From: Coralloluteibacterium thermophilum
GTDB taxonomy: Bacteria; Pseudomonadota; Gammaproteobacteria; Xanthomonadales; Xanthomonadaceae
Direction of reading: 5' to 3'
Assembly (NCBI RefSeq): GCF_042654365.1
Contig: NZ_JBHSGG010000034.1
Location: 12,625-76,624, forward strand
Length of the DNA: 64,000 nucleotides
The position numbers were made by a program, and so were the translations under genes. The notes beneath the pieces were generated by a model, which ran no database searches, had not been told where the DNA came from, and saw nothing but the letters and a program-made list of their open reading frames with translations. Of the stretch, positions 63,076 to 64,000 are shown in pieces. Position 1 is the first letter of the stretch; every line of letters begins with the position of its first letter.

Positions 63076-64000
63076 GCGCCGCCCCCGAGCAGGGCGTCCA
63101 GCGCCGTCACCAGCTCTTCGGGGAAGCGGGTGGCGAACACGCCGCGCCCGCTCCCGTCGAGGCCGCGGCAGAACAGGTAGCGCACCCCACCCATGTGCCG
63201 CGCGTAGGCGTAGTCCGGCAGGCGCGCCCGCAGGTAGCGATGCAGGGCGAGGGTGTAGATCAGCGCCTGCAGGTCGTACTCGCTCTCGCGCATCGCCGCC
63301 TCCAGCGCCGCGGCGCCGTAGTCGCGCAGGCGGTTGCTCTTGTAGTCGAGCACGTAGTAGCGGCCGTCGTGGCGGTAGACCAGGTCGATGAAGCCGGTCA
63401 TCAGGCCCTCGATGCGGGCCCGCAGGCCGAAGCCGCGGCGCCCGCGCAGCACGTCGTGCGCGTGCAGCAGCGCGATCAGGTCCGGGATGGCCACCGGGGC
63501 CATCGACAGGTGGAACTCCATCTCGCTGCGCCGCGCGGCGGCGGGCAGGTCGGCCAGCCGCGCGCCTTCGGGCAGGGGCGCGGCCAGCGTCGCGGCGACC
63601 AGCTCGGCGAGCAGCCGCAGGCCGTCGGCGAGGACCTCGTCGCCGCCGTAGCCGCCCTCGCGCAGGGCCTCGGCGAGGATCGCGCGCTGCTCCGGCGGCA
63701 CCGCGTCGGGCTGCCGCCAGCAGGCGAAGTCCACCCGTTCCAGCGCGGCGTGCAGCACGTTGCCGAAGCGTGCGCCGGAGAAGCGCAGGTCCGGCGCCGC
63801 CTCGGCCGGCTCGTCGCCGGCGCCGCGGGTCGCCGTGTCCAGCGGTGCGGGCCCGGCGCCGCCGTCGGCCTCGCGGGCCAGCTGCGAGAAGCTGTACACC
63901 CACCAGTCGCGCGCCAGCGCGCCGCGCGCGGCCTCCGTCGGCGGCAGCGCGGGCGGCGCGGCCAGGCGCAGGCGGCCGGCCGGCACCGCGTCCACGGCGG
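63072..64000 (-). CDS. recB: Exodeoxyribonuclease V subunit beta RecB (3' end only)
   Basis: The C-terminal 309 or so residues of RecB. The gene starts beyond the right edge of the window. It carries the nuclease domain that also handles Chi recognition output: FGNVLHAALERVDF, then GLMTGFIDLVYRHDGRYYVLDYKSNRL with the catalytic Asp and DYK motif, YDLQALIYTLALHRYLRARL, and VRYLFCRGLDGSGRGVF. The helicase part is not in the window. It is translationally coupled to recD by ATGA overlap. Confidence 0.93.
   Translation of the reverse strand, partial: AVDAVPAGRLRLAAPPALPPTEAARGALARDWWVYSFSQLAREADGGAGPAPLDTATRGAGDEPAEAAPDLRFSGARFGNVLHAALERVDFACWRQPDAVPPEQRAILAEALREGGYGGDEVLADGLRLLAELVAATLAAPLPEGARLADLPAAARRSEMEFHLSMAPVAIPDLIALLHAHDVLRGRRGFGLRARIEGLMTGFIDLVYRHDGRYYVLDYKSNRLRDYGAAALEAAMRESEYDLQALIYTLALHRYLRARLPDYAYARHMGGVRYLFCRGLDGSGRGVFATRFPEELVTALDALLGGGA

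Overview
The window is a GC-rich chromosomal segment from a gammaproteobacterium, most probably of the Xanthomonadales (Luteimonas/Lysobacter-like). This is inferred from base composition, the acnD-prpF pair, class Ia nrdAB, the type-2 QueF, the cobalamin-riboswitch-controlled metE, and a GTGGGAGCGGCTTCAGCCGC palindromic repeat that I associate with this group. No rRNA or tRNA gene was seen.

Layout. 1-9.96 kb: a decayed TetR gene, azurin, a methylcitrate-cycle pair (acnD, a small ORF, prpF), a cytochrome c5-type protein, a secreted nuclease, an alpha/beta hydrolase and zapE. 10.17-25.9 kb: a complete type I-F CRISPR-Cas locus (cas1, cas2-3, csy1, csy2, csy3, cas6f) followed by an array of 113 near-identical repeats plus two decayed ones. 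25.9-34.2 kb: B12 riboswitch-metE, an unknown membrane-anchored protein, and nrdA/nrdB separated by an inserted four-helix-bundle gene flanked by inverted repeats. 34.2-39.7 kb: a stressosome operon (rsbR, rsbS, rsbT, a HATPase-SpoIIE phosphatase fusion, a sensor kinase and a hybrid kinase), linked by ATGA overlaps. 39.8-44.6 kb: queF, a sodium/solute symporter, an HglS/DUF1338 dioxygenase and a tiny lipoprotein. 44.67-45.31 kb: a CRISPR graveyard carrying type I-C-like, type I-E and type I-F repeats, with no cas genes beside them. 45.5-53.9 kb: a DkgB-like reductase with a divergent LysR gene, an SGNH-like protein, a Cys-rich four-helix protein, an SDR, an isochorismatase-like hydrolase and PQQ glucose dehydrogenase. 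54.1-64 kb: a SNF2 helicase, icd, folE, topoisomerase IB, recD and the 3' part of recB.

The most interesting signal is in the 369-bp gap between cas2-3 and csy1. The minus strand carries two degenerate CRISPR repeats around a short pseudo-spacer. Its first 18 nt match a site immediately upstream of the mini-array, and that site has a CC PAM. On the plus strand, just downstream of the site, lie a possible promoter, a strong hairpin, a perfect AAGGAGG ribosome-binding site, an ATG, tandem rare AGA-AGA codons and a second hairpin. This is the architecture of a CRISPR-regulated RNA toxin-antitoxin (CreTA), here within a type I-F locus: Cascade guided by the antitoxin-like crRNA would silence a tRNA-sequestering mini-ORF and so make the cell depend on an intact Cascade.

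Other unusual points are reciprocal I-C/I-E chimeric repeats bordering the I-E block in the graveyard; a four-helix-bundle element that appears to have supplied the 5' end of nrdB; a dispersed repeat of about 0.2 kb present at both 1 and 49.1 kb; and paired NrdR boxes over the nrdA promoter.
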